Below, one piece after another: positions 15,701 through 24,597 of a stretch of 64,000 bases of DNA (its first letter is position 1; every line of letters starts with the position of its first letter). The notes below the pieces were generated by a model. It was not told the DNA's origin. It made no database searches and saw only the letters and a list, made by a program, of their open reading frames with translations. The stretch is from an uncultured delta proteobacterium (GTDB lineage Bacteria; Desulfobacterota; Syntrophia; Syntrophales; Smithellaceae), in NCBI GenBank assembly GCA_903907985.1, contig CAIVQG010000035.1, forward strand, positions 62,001-126,000, read 5' to 3'. The position numbers and the translations under genes are program-made.

Positions 15701-17509
15701 TCAGGCAAATAAACTGATACTATCTGTTGATTCTCTTAAAGTATTTACCGGCCGCTCGGAAACAATCGGCGGAATCTTAACATTTTCCCCGAGATTGTCC
15801 CGACGACTGCTATTGCTGTCCTGCCCTGATCTGCCGTCCTGATAGAAGGCCTGCTGGCTGAAACTTTGCTGATACTCTTCGCGTTTATCCTGCATAAAGA
15901 CATCACAGCGTTCGATCGTCAGCCCCTGAGTTTGCAAACTGCCTTTCAACTTGTCGATATGAGTGTTCAATGCTTGCTGAACATCTTTGTTATCGGCGAC
16001 CAGTACCACTTCTACTTTACCATTGCGAACAGTTACATCCATATCCAGCTTTCCCAAAGAAGGCGGATTCAATGTAATTTTTACTCTGCCACCGTCGTTG
16101 GCGGCCATTTCTTTAATCTCATGTGTTATCTGGCTGATTATTTCCCCGGAAGAGATGGAATTACTTTTTTCCACCTTCGCCGAACCACCAGCGGCTGCAT
16201 TAACCGGATTTAAATTAATATCTTCATTTCTTTTTTCAGTGGCAATAGTTTTTCCCTTTTGCTCGGCCTTGATTTGACCTGCCACCTCTTCCATAATTGC
16301 CTGCATCGTATCTATCTGAGCCTTATTCCCGGCATTCGCATTGGCTGTATTCTGATATTGCACCTGGGCGAAGCGAAGGTTATCTTTACTGATTAAGGAC
16401 TCCTTCGTTTCTTGAATGGATAAACGAGAATTATTGCCCCTGACATGATCTTCTTTTGCTGATTCCGAAGCCTCGATATCTTTGCTGATTTTGTTTTCTT
16501 CTTTTACGGGAGCTGCATTAACGGCAATTTTACTGACAGTGCTGGCGGAAAGTTGAGCCTCCTTGGAAATCACCTTCTCAGGTTGTACCGCTCTTTCATC
16601 ACTCTTGAATACGGGTAGTTTTTCTTTCTGGAAGCCTATGGATTTAATTTCGCTATCAGCAACTTGATCTTTTGATAGTGTTTGTGGTTGCGGATCAATT
16701 ATATGAGTTTTCTCTTCGCCGGATTTCGTCGGGATTACTTTTTTAAAATCCATTCCGGCAACTTTAACAGAAGTAATTGGAGAAGATTCTTCCTTGGACT
16801 GTAATTGAGGATTAATAGTACTGGTATTCTCTGCTCCGGATTTCGTCGGGATTACTTTTTTAAAATCCTTCCCCTCAATTTTAGCAGAAGTAGTTGGGGA
16901 AGATTCTTCTGGGGAAAAAAGTTTATTACTGCTTTTTTCCGCAGTTGTTCCGACGGGAGAATTCAAGATAGCATTTTTATCATTTATTGCTTTTTGTTCA
17001 TTTTCGCTGTTGCCTGTTCTTGCTATAAGTTCAGTATCCGAAAGGCTGGCTTTATTATCGTGCTTTCCATCCGCATTAGTTTTATTATTTCCGGCAGCCA
17101 GATTTTTTTTCAATAAATCAATTTCTTTGATCAGAGCGTCAACGGGAATTTCCAGCTCGCCATCTTGCCCCTGACCTAATTTAGCTAAATCTCCGGATTG
17201 GGCCAGACTGGCTAATGCTTTTTTCAGTTCTTTCAAATCAACATCGCCCTGAAGCAATAACATTGCCTGTTCCATGGTAATTTTGGGCCCTTTGATATTT
17301 AATGCAGCAGCAGATTTATTTTTCTGGAGCATCTGCTGATTCAAATATTGGAGAAACGGAGCCAGGGAATTTAAATTTTCTTCACCCAAAGCAGCTTTGT
17401 TATCCTTTAGCTTACTCTTGCTCCTGGCAGCACCGATCATGTTCAACAGATCGGCAGATCCTTTGCTTTCCGTGTTGACTGAGGATGACGATTGTATTGC
17501 CTGTTCCAT
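15701..17509 (-). CDS. fliK: Flagellar hook-length control protein FliK
   Basis: A 602-residue ruler protein. The long N-terminal and central part is low-complexity, rich in S, K, E and N. It contains a near-exact tandem duplication of about 39 residues (about 201-239 and 240-278, both carrying DFKKVIPTKSG). The C-terminal Flg_hook domain (about 460-545) has the switch pattern VKITLNPPSLGKLDMDVTV and the LQTQGLTIERCDV ending. FliK measures hook length and triggers the FlhB specificity switch. The longer-than-usual ruler is consistent with the enlarged hook subunit encoded downstream. AAAGGA precedes the ATG. Confidence 0.9.
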   Translation of the reverse strand: MEQAIQSSSSVNTESKGSADLLNMIGAARSKSKLKDNKAALGEENLNSLAPFLQYLNQQMLQKNKSAAALNIKGPKITMEQAMLLLQGDVDLKELKKALASLAQSGDLAKLGQGQDGELEIPVDALIKEIDLLKKNLAAGNNKTNADGKHDNKASLSDTELIARTGNSENEQKAINDKNAILNSPVGTTAEKSSNKLFSPEESSPTTSAKIEGKDFKKVIPTKSGAENTSTINPQLQSKEESSPITSVKVAGMDFKKVIPTKSGEEKTHIIDPQPQTLSKDQVADSEIKSIGFQKEKLPVFKSDERAVQPEKVISKEAQLSASTVSKIAVNAAPVKEENKISKDIEASESAKEDHVRGNNSRLSIQETKESLISKDNLRFAQVQYQNTANANAGNKAQIDTMQAIMEEVAGQIKAEQKGKTIATEKRNEDINLNPVNAAAGGSAKVEKSNSISSGEIISQITHEIKEMAANDGGRVKITLNPPSLGKLDMDVTVRNGKVEVVLVADNKDVQQALNTHIDKLKGSLQTQGLTIERCDVFMQDKREEYQQSFSQQAFYQDGRSGQDSNSSRRDNLGENVKIPPIVSERPVNTLRESTDSISLFA

Positions 17510-17517
17510 ATTATTCC

Positions 17518-17579
17518 TTTAGGGACCGTTGCGAAATAACCATTACATTTCTAAACATTTCGTTACGGCTTCTTATGCA
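17518..17579 (+). repeat. Intergenic inverted-repeat element, family A copy 2
   Basis: It contains TTTAGGGACCGTTGCGAAAT, then ATTTCGTTACGGC with CTTATG after it, matching copies at 1989 and 30566. It begins at the fliK ribosome site and fills part of the predicted fliK leader. Confidence 0.65.
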
Positions 17580-17606
17580 GGTTACGATATTAAAATGTTA
17601 CAGTCT

Positions 17607-17640
17607 TGCCATAACCTGAAGGTCACGAGACCCGCAGGTG
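17607..17640 (-). repeat. Family B intergenic repeat, short copy
   Basis: On the minus strand it contains CGTGACCTTCAGGTTATGGC, matching the CGTGACCTTCAGGTTAT core of the fuller copy at 20449-20545. Only the core is preserved. Confidence 0.5.
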
Positions 17641-17683
17641 TGGTTATTGTCGATGAACGGCTTAATCTTTTTATAGACTCTTC

Positions 17684-17699
17684 AGCAAGAGGCATGCCA
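17684..17699 (-). promoter_or_regulatory. Sigma-54 promoter of fliK-flgD-flgE
   Basis: TGGCATGCCTCTTGCT on the minus strand, with correct 10-base spacing between GG and GC and a perfect -12 TTGCT. The predicted start is near 17673, giving a leader of about 160 bases that includes repeat elements. Confidence 0.75.
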
Positions 17700-17819
17700 T
17701 CAGGAATATATGTTTTTTATTCAATGATTATGCTATGTTAAAGACAATGCTGGTTTTTGAAACTCACCGGTAGGAAAATATTTCCCAGGTAATACAGAAA
17801 ATATTTATCGTCGTCTGGC

Positions 17820-17849
17820 AAAAAAGCCCTCATAAACAGAGGGCTTTTG
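17820..17849 (-). terminator. Rho-independent terminator after motE
   Basis: The stem AAAAGCCCTC (17822-17831) pairs perfectly with GAGGGCTTTT (17839-17848) around a 7-base loop, and on the minus strand six T follow. It lies about 95 bases after the motE stop and ends the flgB-motE operon. Confidence 0.85.
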
Positions 17850-17944
17850 ATATGGGCTGAATTTGCTGTACTAAAGGGCACGATAGAATAAGGGATATTG
17901 CCGCCTGCCTTTGTGTCGGCTATCCCTTGTTCGGGGTTATGGAA

Positions 17945-18583
17945 TTATTCGGTTTGCTTGCCACCGCCGGAACGCGTTATTTCTTTTGTAATCTCCACAG
18001 CCTTTTGCGGGCTAATATATCCCCAGATAGCGCCTGCCTTATCTTTTTTCATATTCATAGTAATACCGGCGGCAGTTTTAATATCTAATTTTTCCAGCAT
18101 GGACCCGGCTTTGGCGGCAGGTGTGGCCTCATATACTTTGGCCATTTCCTTGTATTTCTTGACGTCGGAAGTTTGACTGGCCTCGAGTACCGCAGTTAAT
18201 TTTTCTTCTTGGCTCTTCAATAGTGCAATTTTATCCGTTATTTCTTTTCGTAAAGCCAGCAGACGTTGTTCCTCCGTACGCAAAGCATTTTCACGGTTAT
18301 CCAGTTCATTTTTTTTGGCTAAAAGTGCTGCCGCCAAGTCTCTTTCTTTGGACAGACTACCATCTGAGGCTTCACTAGCCGGTGGAACCGGCATAACCGA
18401 GCCAACTACAGAAGTAGACGCTGGTGCAGGCGTTGCTGGTGGTTGCTGTGCCTGAGCCAGACTGGTAAGCAAATTAGCTGAGGGCAGAATATCTGATTTT
18501 TGAATAAAGCCCACGACCGAGGCAACCTTGGTAAGGATCAAAACCAATATCAGTATTTGAACTCCAATAAGTAATTTTTTCAT
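17945..18583 (-). CDS. MotE-like MgtE-N domain motor-associated protein
   Basis: A 212-residue protein. The N-terminal membrane anchor or signal is at residues 4-24. A Pro/Ala-rich linker (about 45-70) and a coiled coil (about 80-140, LAAALLAKKNELDNRENALR) follow. The C-terminal MgtE_N-like domain (about 145-205) contains KVYEATPAAKAGSMLEKLD. Proteins of this build next to fliJ in alpha- and deltaproteobacteria are called MotE or 'flagellar protein' and can act in the periplasm as stator-associated chaperones; that role is by analogy. The start overlaps the fliJ stop by four bases. It is the last gene before the terminator at 17820. Confidence 0.8.
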   Translation of the reverse strand: MKKLLIGVQILILVLILTKVASVVGFIQKSDILPSANLLTSLAQAQQPPATPAPASTSVVGSVMPVPPASEASDGSLSKERDLAAALLAKKNELDNRENALRTEEQRLLALRKEITDKIALLKSQEEKLTAVLEASQTSDVKKYKEMAKVYEATPAAKAGSMLEKLDIKTAAGITMNMKKDKAGAIWGYISPQKAVEITKEITRSGGGKQTE

Positions 18584-19020
18584 TTTTCTCTCCTGCCAAA
18601 CTTTAAGACAGCCATTTCGTCGGAATTTTTTTGTTCAAACGCTCTGGCCGCTATTACATATTCTTCAGCATGCCGTTCTTTAAGCTTCTCCATAATTTTT
18701 CTTTTTTTCACCGCTTCGAGCAATTCATTTCTTTTTGTTTCTAATTGTTCGGAAACATGAGCTATCGTTATACGTTGTTTTTCCTCGTTTTCCCTCACTT
18801 GTTCCACGTAAGAAATATAGCGGGCAATATCGTCAACTGGCAACGGTTTGTTTTGCATTTTTCTCAATTCGTCAATTAAATTTGCCCTTTCAGTAATTAA
18901 GTTTATCAGCCTCAATTCTTCTAATTCGAGTTCGCGCTTTTTTTCCGAAAATTCTCCCAGAATTTTTTCCTCAATATTATTTCTATAATCCAACACTGAC
19001 TGGAGTGAGAAGACAAACAT
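18580..19020 (-). CDS. fliJ: Flagellar export chaperone/coupler FliJ
   Basis: A 146-residue, almost fully helical protein with the FliJ signature FSLQSVLDYRNNIEEK at the N-terminus and long heptad-rich antiparallel coiled coils after it. FliJ sits inside the FliI hexamer like a rotor shaft and links it to FlhA. It follows fliI by ten bases in the canonical fliH-fliI-fliJ order. Confidence 0.92.
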   Translation of the reverse strand: MFVFSLQSVLDYRNNIEEKILGEFSEKKRELELEELRLINLITERANLIDELRKMQNKPLPVDDIARYISYVEQVRENEEKQRITIAHVSEQLETKRNELLEAVKKRKIMEKLKERHAEEYVIAARAFEQKNSDEMAVLKFGRREK

Positions 19021-19030
19021 AGTTTATATT

Positions 19031-20356
19031 CTATACTTTAAGAAGTTCCAGAAGTTGAGTTCCGGCAGATTCAAAATCAACTCTTTCACCGATATTCTGC
19101 CGCAAAAAAGTGTTCACTTTATCAATCATTTTTATGGCGTAATCAATTTCCGGATTCGAACCCTGTACATAAGCGCCGATATTGATCAAATCCTCCGCCT
19201 TTTTATAGGTGGCAACAATATTTAGGAGTTCGTTCGCCTTGTTTTTTTGTTCCTCACTGACAATGTCGATCATAACCCTGCTGATGCTTTGTAAAACATC
19301 AATTGCGGGATAATGATTTTTATGGGCTAAGCTCCGGGAAAGTGAAATGTGGCCGTCAAGTATGGAACGGGCCGCATCAGAAATCGGCTCGTTAAAATCA
19401 TCACCCTCCACTAAAACTGTGTAAAGCCCGGTTATTGAACCGACACCTTCCACAATACCTGAGCGTTCCAGCAATTTCGGCAACAAGCTGAAAACGGACG
19501 GTGTGTAACCTTTTGTCGTAGGCGGTTCACCGACAGACAAACCTACTTCTCTTTGCGCCATGGCAAATCGAGTCAATGAATCCACCATCAGCAGAACATC
19601 ATTTCCCTGATCGCGGAAATATTCGGAAACAGTTGTGGCAACATAGGCAGCCCTCATGCGAACCAAGGGGTGCATATCTGAGGCAGAAACAACGACAACA
19701 GATCGCTTCAGACCTTCTTCTCCCAGATTTTTTTCCAGAAACTCCCTAACCTCCCTGCCCCGCTCACCAATCAAGCCGATTACATTTACATCGGCGTTTG
19801 TGTTAAGGGCAATCATACCCATGAGTACGCTTTTGCCCACACCCGATCCTGAAAAAATACCCATCCTCTGGCCTTTGCCACAGGTAAAAAGTGCGTTGAG
19901 CGCGCGGATGCCTAAATCCATCGGATGGGCAATACGGCCGCGAGCCAGAGGATTAATTGGATCTGCATAAATTGGATATTCATCGGCAAACTCAATCGGG
20001 CCCTTATTATCAATGGGATTTCCCAGCCCATCGATCACTCTCCCCAGAAGACCACGACCTACACCGATACTTGCTTTTCTACCCAAGGAAAGTATTTTAC
20101 AGCCTGGCCCCAACCCCTGAATGCTTTGCAGGGGCATTAAAAGCACCCGATCATTTTTGAAGCCGACTACTTCAGCCTCCAGCGGAATGTCACCATTTAC
20201 CGGCATAATACCGCAGACATCCCCTATGGACGCAGCCGGACCACACCCCGCCACCATCAATCCAACTATTTCCGTCACCTTACCGTTAACGCGAATCGGA
20301 TTAATTCGTTTCAAGAGTTTTTCATATTTGCTCAAATCAATCGCTTCTAAATTCAT
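19031..20356 (-). CDS. fliI: Flagellum-specific export ATPase FliI
   Basis: A 441-residue F1-beta-like ATPase. Walker A is GIFSGSGVGKS (near residue 165), followed by GLIGERGREVREFLE, Walker B LLMVDSLTRFAMAQREVG and the FliI-specific GEPPTTKGYTPSVF. FliI energises loading of flagellar export substrates and is inhibited by FliH. I prefer the ATG at 20356, with AGGG eight bases upstream, over an upstream in-frame GTG at 20371. A repeat-filled gap of about 220 bases separates it from fliH, unusually wide for this pair. Confidence 0.96.
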   Translation of the reverse strand: MNLEAIDLSKYEKLLKRINPIRVNGKVTEIVGLMVAGCGPAASIGDVCGIMPVNGDIPLEAEVVGFKNDRVLLMPLQSIQGLGPGCKILSLGRKASIGVGRGLLGRVIDGLGNPIDNKGPIEFADEYPIYADPINPLARGRIAHPMDLGIRALNALFTCGKGQRMGIFSGSGVGKSVLMGMIALNTNADVNVIGLIGERGREVREFLEKNLGEEGLKRSVVVVSASDMHPLVRMRAAYVATTVSEYFRDQGNDVLLMVDSLTRFAMAQREVGLSVGEPPTTKGYTPSVFSLLPKLLERSGIVEGVGSITGLYTVLVEGDDFNEPISDAARSILDGHISLSRSLAHKNHYPAIDVLQSISRVMIDIVSEEQKNKANELLNIVATYKKAEDLINIGAYVQGSNPEIDYAIKMIDKVNTFLRQNIGERVDFESAGTQLLELLKV

Positions 20357-20448
20357 AATTAACCCTGACACTTTACCAATTATTCCATTTCGCTATCAAA
20401 ATGATACTGCGGCATATATGCAGCTGGTAATACACTCATGTTCTCGGA

Positions 20449-20545
20449 CCACCTCGCGTGACCTTCAGGTTATCGGGTTATACGTTTAGGAAACCGACAC
20501 CGCCACTTGTGACATTTAGGTTATGAGTCGGGGCATGCTTTGCCA
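20449..20545 (+). repeat. Family B intergenic repeat, fuller copy
   Basis: It contains CGCGTGACCTTCAGGTTATC, GTTATACGTTTAGGAA, a CCGAC block, then GGGGCATGCTTTGCCAAC and AAGCGCGAGACGTG. The same ordered blocks occur at 62297-62400. It lies in the fliH-fliI gap and ends about 30 bases before the fliH stop. Confidence 0.6.
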
Positions 20546-20575
20546 ACAAACGAAGCGCGAGACGTGAAAATGGAA

Positions 20576-21250
20576 TTACAGCTTCAACATTGCCGCTCGG
20601 ATCTCTTTTATCTGATTTTCCAGCCTTGCATCAATCTCGCCAAACATCGTTTCCACAATTACACCACCCCTTTTAATGGAAACATCTTCTTCAAAAACAA
20701 CATTACGCACACCATTAACTGATTGCAGAAAATCTTTCTTTGCTTCCATTATATAACGAAAATCCTGCGGATTAATTCTGATCTTCATTCCTTCTGTTTC
20801 GGAAATATTTTTTAAAGCACCCCTGAGGACTCCCAGAATAACTTCTTTGCGCGTTGCCACTTCCTGATTTATTACTTTTTCGGCAACTGCCAGGCTAAGT
20901 TTTACTATCTGCTCTTCAGTTTTGGCGATAATATCTTTCTGAATTAGAGGTATCTGTTGGGTCATGGCGGATAGCGCATCTAAAACCGGTGATATCTCTT
21001 TTTTTTGAAATTCAACGCCTTCGTTGAATCCTTTCCGGTAGCAATCGTCACTGACCTGGCTCAGATGTCGATCCATCTCGGCTTGGAGTTTTTCTTTTTC
21101 TGTTTGCGGGGCTACCGGTAATAAATCTGTATCTTCAGGTAAATAGGCGCCGGGAATTTCTCCATCAGAGAAAACACAAAGCAATGATACAGGGTTGCCG
21201 GAATCGATCACCTCTTCAGCTTTGATGACATTAGCTTTATACAAATCCAT
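20576..21250 (-). CDS. fliH: Flagellar assembly protein FliH
   Basis: 224 residues from the ATG at 21250 (MDLYKANVIKAEEVI), with GGTGAAA upstream and a 14-base overlap with the end of fliG. The frame is open further upstream, but that part lies inside fliG. The middle region (about 70-110) has the YRKGFNEGVEFQKKE segment typical of FliH/HrpE. The C-terminal domain (about 120-220) resembles the peripheral stalk of F-type ATPases and ends in MFGEIDARLENQIKEIRAAM. FliH holds FliI in check and docks it to FliN. Confidence 0.92.
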   Translation of the reverse strand: MDLYKANVIKAEEVIDSGNPVSLLCVFSDGEIPGAYLPEDTDLLPVAPQTEKEKLQAEMDRHLSQVSDDCYRKGFNEGVEFQKKEISPVLDALSAMTQQIPLIQKDIIAKTEEQIVKLSLAVAEKVINQEVATRKEVILGVLRGALKNISETEGMKIRINPQDFRYIMEAKKDFLQSVNGVRNVVFEEDVSIKRGGVIVETMFGEIDARLENQIKEIRAAMLKL

Positions 21251-22229
21251 CTGTTTCACCACCGCGCAGAATGACGATTCTGCCTTCTGCCTCCAGTTTC
21301 TTCGTAACTTCCACAATTTTGCGCTGAGAGTTTTCCACCTCGGAGAGTCTAATCGGCGGCATGAGGGAAATCTCTTCACGCAACATTTCGGCGCCTCGTT
21401 TGGACATATTCTTGAAAATCTTTTCCCGCATGCTTTCATCGACCATTTTGAGTGCCCGGGACAAATCTTCAGAGCTGACATCTTTCATCAACTCTTGCAG
21501 TGACTTGTCGTCCAGCTTCATGACATCATCGAAGTTAAACATGAAATTACGGATTTGAGAGGCTAATTCCGGCTCGGAATCTTCTAATGATGCCATAATG
21601 GCGTTTTCCGTGGAACGATTCATCCGGTTCAAAATATTAGCCATTAATTGTACGCCACCTAATTGCTGATCGCTCGTGCCGCCGACAATCAATTCCTTCT
21701 CCAGTGTTTTCGCAACTTCCTCAATAAATTCTCGAGGAACACTTTTGAGTGTAGCCATACGTTTGGAAATTTCGTACTGAATTTCCGGAGAAAAATGTTC
21801 CAGCACCAGAGCTGCTTTTTCCGGTTTCAAATGAACTAATATCAGTGCTATCGTTTGAGGGTGTTCCGTTCGGGTAAAATCCGCCATCACCTTGGGGTCG
21901 ACATCTTGCAACATTTCTATGATAGGATTATCACCGGCAGAAATGTCCACTTCGCCTAAAATATCTTTTGCATCTTGCTCTCCCAATGCCTTAACCACAA
22001 GGTTCTTCGGAGCACCGTCACGGACTGAAATCATCCCGCCTTGCTCCTTAGCCATAGTGCAGAATTCTTTTGCCACGTCACTCAGTGTTTCGGCAGGAAT
22101 ATTCGTTACACGGCTCATTTGTTTACCTAACTTGCGAATTTCCGCCGGGCGCAGATTTTTCATGATATTTGCCGCCAAATCTTCATCTAATGATAACAGC
22201 AATATTGCCGCTTTCTCTTCGCCGGTCAT
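21237..22229 (-). CDS. fliG: Flagellar motor switch protein FliG
   Basis: 330 residues. The N-terminal domain binds FliF (MTGEEKAAILLLSLDEDLA). The middle domain carries the EHPQTIALILVHLKP motif (near residue 120) that contacts FliM. The C-terminal torque domain holds the charged helix (about 280-310, MFNFDDVMKLDDKSLQELMK just before it), where FliG meets the stator. FliG is the torque-generating rotor ring. It follows fliF by about 35 bases. Confidence 0.97.
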   Translation of the reverse strand: MTGEEKAAILLLSLDEDLAANIMKNLRPAEIRKLGKQMSRVTNIPAETLSDVAKEFCTMAKEQGGMISVRDGAPKNLVVKALGEQDAKDILGEVDISAGDNPIIEMLQDVDPKVMADFTRTEHPQTIALILVHLKPEKAALVLEHFSPEIQYEISKRMATLKSVPREFIEEVAKTLEKELIVGGTSDQQLGGVQLMANILNRMNRSTENAIMASLEDSEPELASQIRNFMFNFDDVMKLDDKSLQELMKDVSSEDLSRALKMVDESMREKIFKNMSKRGAEMLREEISLMPPIRLSEVENSQRKIVEVTKKLEAEGRIVILRGGETDGFV

Positions 22230-22264
22230 CTGGTTTTATCCTTAATAATTAGTGCTGATGTTTT

Positions 22265-23818
22265 TTATTTAATCCAGTTTCTCAATATGTCGGCAAACTG
22301 TTTGGAATCCGCCCTGGCCATTTCTCTGGCAATCTCAGTTGCTGTAAGCGGCTGCCCACTTGATGCTTGCATTTCTGCTGCAACTTGCCTTGCGTATTGT
22401 TCGGCCTGTGTTTCTCCGGAGATACTGAGCGCTACATTCGCGCCGGGCAATTGTCGGACGGGCACTGGCGCGGCTTTCGTGATATTTGTAATTAGCGGCC
22501 GGACGATAAATAACAGGATGAATATAATTACACCGGCAATAGCGATGTAACCAAATATGGGGATGAACGTCTCCACTCTTTCTTTTATCGAGGGGGATTC
22601 TGCTTCTTCAACGTCAGCTTTTCTGAAGGGCATATTTGTTACAACAACTTGATCACCTCTTTGCGCATTGATTCCTGCTGATTTGCGTACTAAATCCTCA
22701 ATTGAGTCGATTTCGTTTTTGGTGCGAGGCTGATAAACTTCTTCTCCCTTTTCATTTTTCTTGTAGGTGCCATCCACCAAAACAGCAATTGAGAGCTTCT
22801 TTGTATCCCCTACGGGCATAACCGTTTTATTAGTTACTTTATTAATCTCATAATTGATAATTTCATCTAATTTTTCCTTTTCGGGATTTTCCGATAACGC
22901 TCCCGTTTTCAAGACGGCGTTTGTTTTATCCGAATTACGCTGGACACTTCTCACCACCGGTGCTTCTGAATCGTATGATTCTTCCGTTTTCTCTGTTACA
23001 CGAAAATCAAGTTCCGCCGTAACTCTGACAACAGCTTTACCTTTACCAACGACATTTTCCAGCATTGATTGGATTCTGCCCGCCAGGTCTTTTTCTGTGT
23101 TTCTTTGAAAGTCGACTTGCGAGCTGGTCAGCTTGGAAAGCTTAGAATCATTCTGGCCGGCAGAAAGTATCGTCCCGCGTGAATCCACAACCATGACATC
23201 ATCGGGGTTCATTCCTTCTATGGAACTGGCAACCAGATGAACAATCCCCTCGATCTGTCCCGGACGAATTGTCTTGCCTGATTTCAAGCGCAGGGTAACA
23301 GAGGCCGTTGGCCTTTTTTGCTGTTCGGAAAAGAGAGAATCCTTGGGCAAGGCAATATGTACACGGCTGGACTGAATTTCATCCAGCCCATTAATCGTGC
23401 GGGCAAGCTCACCCTGCAGGGCGCGCCGGTAATTCAATTGTTGTTCAAATTCCGTTGCACCCAGTGTTTTATTATCAAATATTTCAAAACCGACACCGCT
23501 CCCCTGCGGAAGTCCTGCAGTGGCAAGCTCCAGTCGCAATTCCGATACCTTTTCGGCAGGCACAGAAACAGCATTCCCCGTTGATGAAATTTTATAGGGA
23601 ATTTTCTTTTCATTCAATTTCCCGACAATAGAGCCGGCATCTTCTGCTGACAAATTGGAGAAAAGCACCCGGTATTCAATTTGATTGGTCAAATAGACCA
23701 TAAGTCCGATACTTGCCGCGGCAACCACTGCAACTAAGATCACCGAAATTTTGCGACCTGAGCTTAATGAATCAAAGCCCGCCCATAATTTCGTCAAAAA
23801 TTTTAAAAGTGAATCCAT
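22265..23818 (-). CDS. fliF: Flagellar MS-ring protein FliF
   Basis: 517 residues. The first membrane helix is at about 25-44; two ring-building motifs follow in the periplasmic part (with VHIALPKDSLFSEQQKRPTA), then the second helix (about 425-447, IFGYIAIAGVIIFILLFIVR). The cytoplasmic C-terminal tail ends ADILRNWIK and binds FliG. The internal helix flanking residues RVHIALP and QVVVTNMPF are characteristic of FliF/YscJ. FliF is the base on which the C-ring and export gate assemble. Confidence 0.97.
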   Translation of the reverse strand: MDSLLKFLTKLWAGFDSLSSGRKISVILVAVVAAASIGLMVYLTNQIEYRVLFSNLSAEDAGSIVGKLNEKKIPYKISSTGNAVSVPAEKVSELRLELATAGLPQGSGVGFEIFDNKTLGATEFEQQLNYRRALQGELARTINGLDEIQSSRVHIALPKDSLFSEQQKRPTASVTLRLKSGKTIRPGQIEGIVHLVASSIEGMNPDDVMVVDSRGTILSAGQNDSKLSKLTSSQVDFQRNTEKDLAGRIQSMLENVVGKGKAVVRVTAELDFRVTEKTEESYDSEAPVVRSVQRNSDKTNAVLKTGALSENPEKEKLDEIINYEINKVTNKTVMPVGDTKKLSIAVLVDGTYKKNEKGEEVYQPRTKNEIDSIEDLVRKSAGINAQRGDQVVVTNMPFRKADVEEAESPSIKERVETFIPIFGYIAIAGVIIFILLFIVRPLITNITKAAPVPVRQLPGANVALSISGETQAEQYARQVAAEMQASSGQPLTATEIAREMARADSKQFADILRNWIK

Positions 23819-23847
23819 AAGAAAATCCGATTATTAAAATTAAGCAA

Positions 23848-24150
23848 TTATATTTGCATTCGCATAACTTCCTGATAAGCATCCAGGATTTTATTGCGAA
23901 CCTGCATCATCACCTGGAAAGAAATGCCTGCTTTTTCCAGAGCAATCATCGCTTCATGAATAGAACCTGCATCTTCCAGTTGAACTTTGGCTATTGTTTT
24001 ATCCGCATCATTTTGCAATTTGCTGATGTCCGAAATCGCATCTTTCAGGACTGAGCCGAACGAACTTCCCCCCGCTTGCTTTTCACTATCTGGTTTTTCG
24101 GGAGTAATACTTACCGGATTTAAACTACCGGAAATGTTGACGTTTGTCAT
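23848..24150 (-). CDS. fliE: Flagellar hook-basal body protein FliE
   Basis: 100 residues. The pattern SSFGSVLKDAISDISKLQNDAD and the C-terminal AGISFQVMMQVRNKILDAYQEVMRMQI-type ending (residues about 74-100) are diagnostic. FliE joins the MS ring to the proximal rod and is the first rod substrate. It lies between flgC and fliF in the canonical order. Confidence 0.95.
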   Translation of the reverse strand: MTNVNISGSLNPVSITPEKPDSEKQAGGSSFGSVLKDAISDISKLQNDADKTIAKVQLEDAGSIHEAMIALEKAGISFQVMMQVRNKILDAYQEVMRMQI

Positions 24151-24170
24151 ATCATTTGCTCCATTGTTTA

Positions 24171-24596
24171 TTATTTACCGATATTCATGGCTGTTACCGC
24201 CATATTTTTCGCTGCATCAAAAGCTGTGGCATTTGCTTCATAAGTGCGGTTGGCCGTTATCATCTCCGCCATCTCCAGCATTGCATTTACATTAGGGAAA
24301 GATACAAAGCCATCTTTATCCGCATCAGGATGGGCCGGATCGTACACTCTTTTGATACCTTCCTGGTCTTCTGTTATCCCTTTAACTTTTACTGCCTGCA
24401 CTGCACCTTCGAGAGTCTTATCGAATCCCTGTTTTAAAGGTTCGGCCACAAAAGTAATCATTTTTCTTTTATAAGGGCCTCCCTCGGGAGTACTTGTTGT
24501 GTTGATATTGGCCAGATTACTCGTGATAACGTCCATCTTAGCCCTTTGTGTCGAAAGCCCCGTACCGCAAATCTTGAAAGTTGTAAAAAAATCCAT
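24171..24596 (-). CDS. flgC: Flagellar proximal rod protein FlgC
   Basis: 141 residues. The N-terminus has the rod/hook-family heptad region (GTGLSTQRAKMDVITSNLAN, then IN). The central part contains PYKRKMITF and VYDPAHPDADKDGFVSFPNV, both FlgC signatures. The C-terminus is helical (MAEMITANRTYEANATAFDA). FlgC builds the proximal rod with FlgB and FlgF. It starts one base after flgB ends. Confidence 0.97.
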   Translation of the reverse strand: MDFFTTFKICGTGLSTQRAKMDVITSNLANINTTSTPEGGPYKRKMITFVAEPLKQGFDKTLEGAVQAVKVKGITEDQEGIKRVYDPAHPDADKDGFVSFPNVNAMLEMAEMITANRTYEANATAFDAAKNMAVTAMNIGK

Positions 24597-24597
24597 A

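Larger units (their letters stand above)
17510..17944. other. 435-base intergenic region between fliK and motE
   Basis: There is no credible gene here. The region holds a family A inverted repeat (17518-17579), a short family B match (17607-17640), the sigma-54 promoter of fliK (17684-17699) and the terminator of the flgB-motE operon (17820-17849). The two repeats lie in the predicted fliK leader. Confidence 0.7.

Noticed and set aside
20576-21481. A 301-residue frame covering fliH and part of fliG
   Set aside because: The first 77 residues are read out of frame inside fliG and show no family features; FliH starts at the ATG at 21250.
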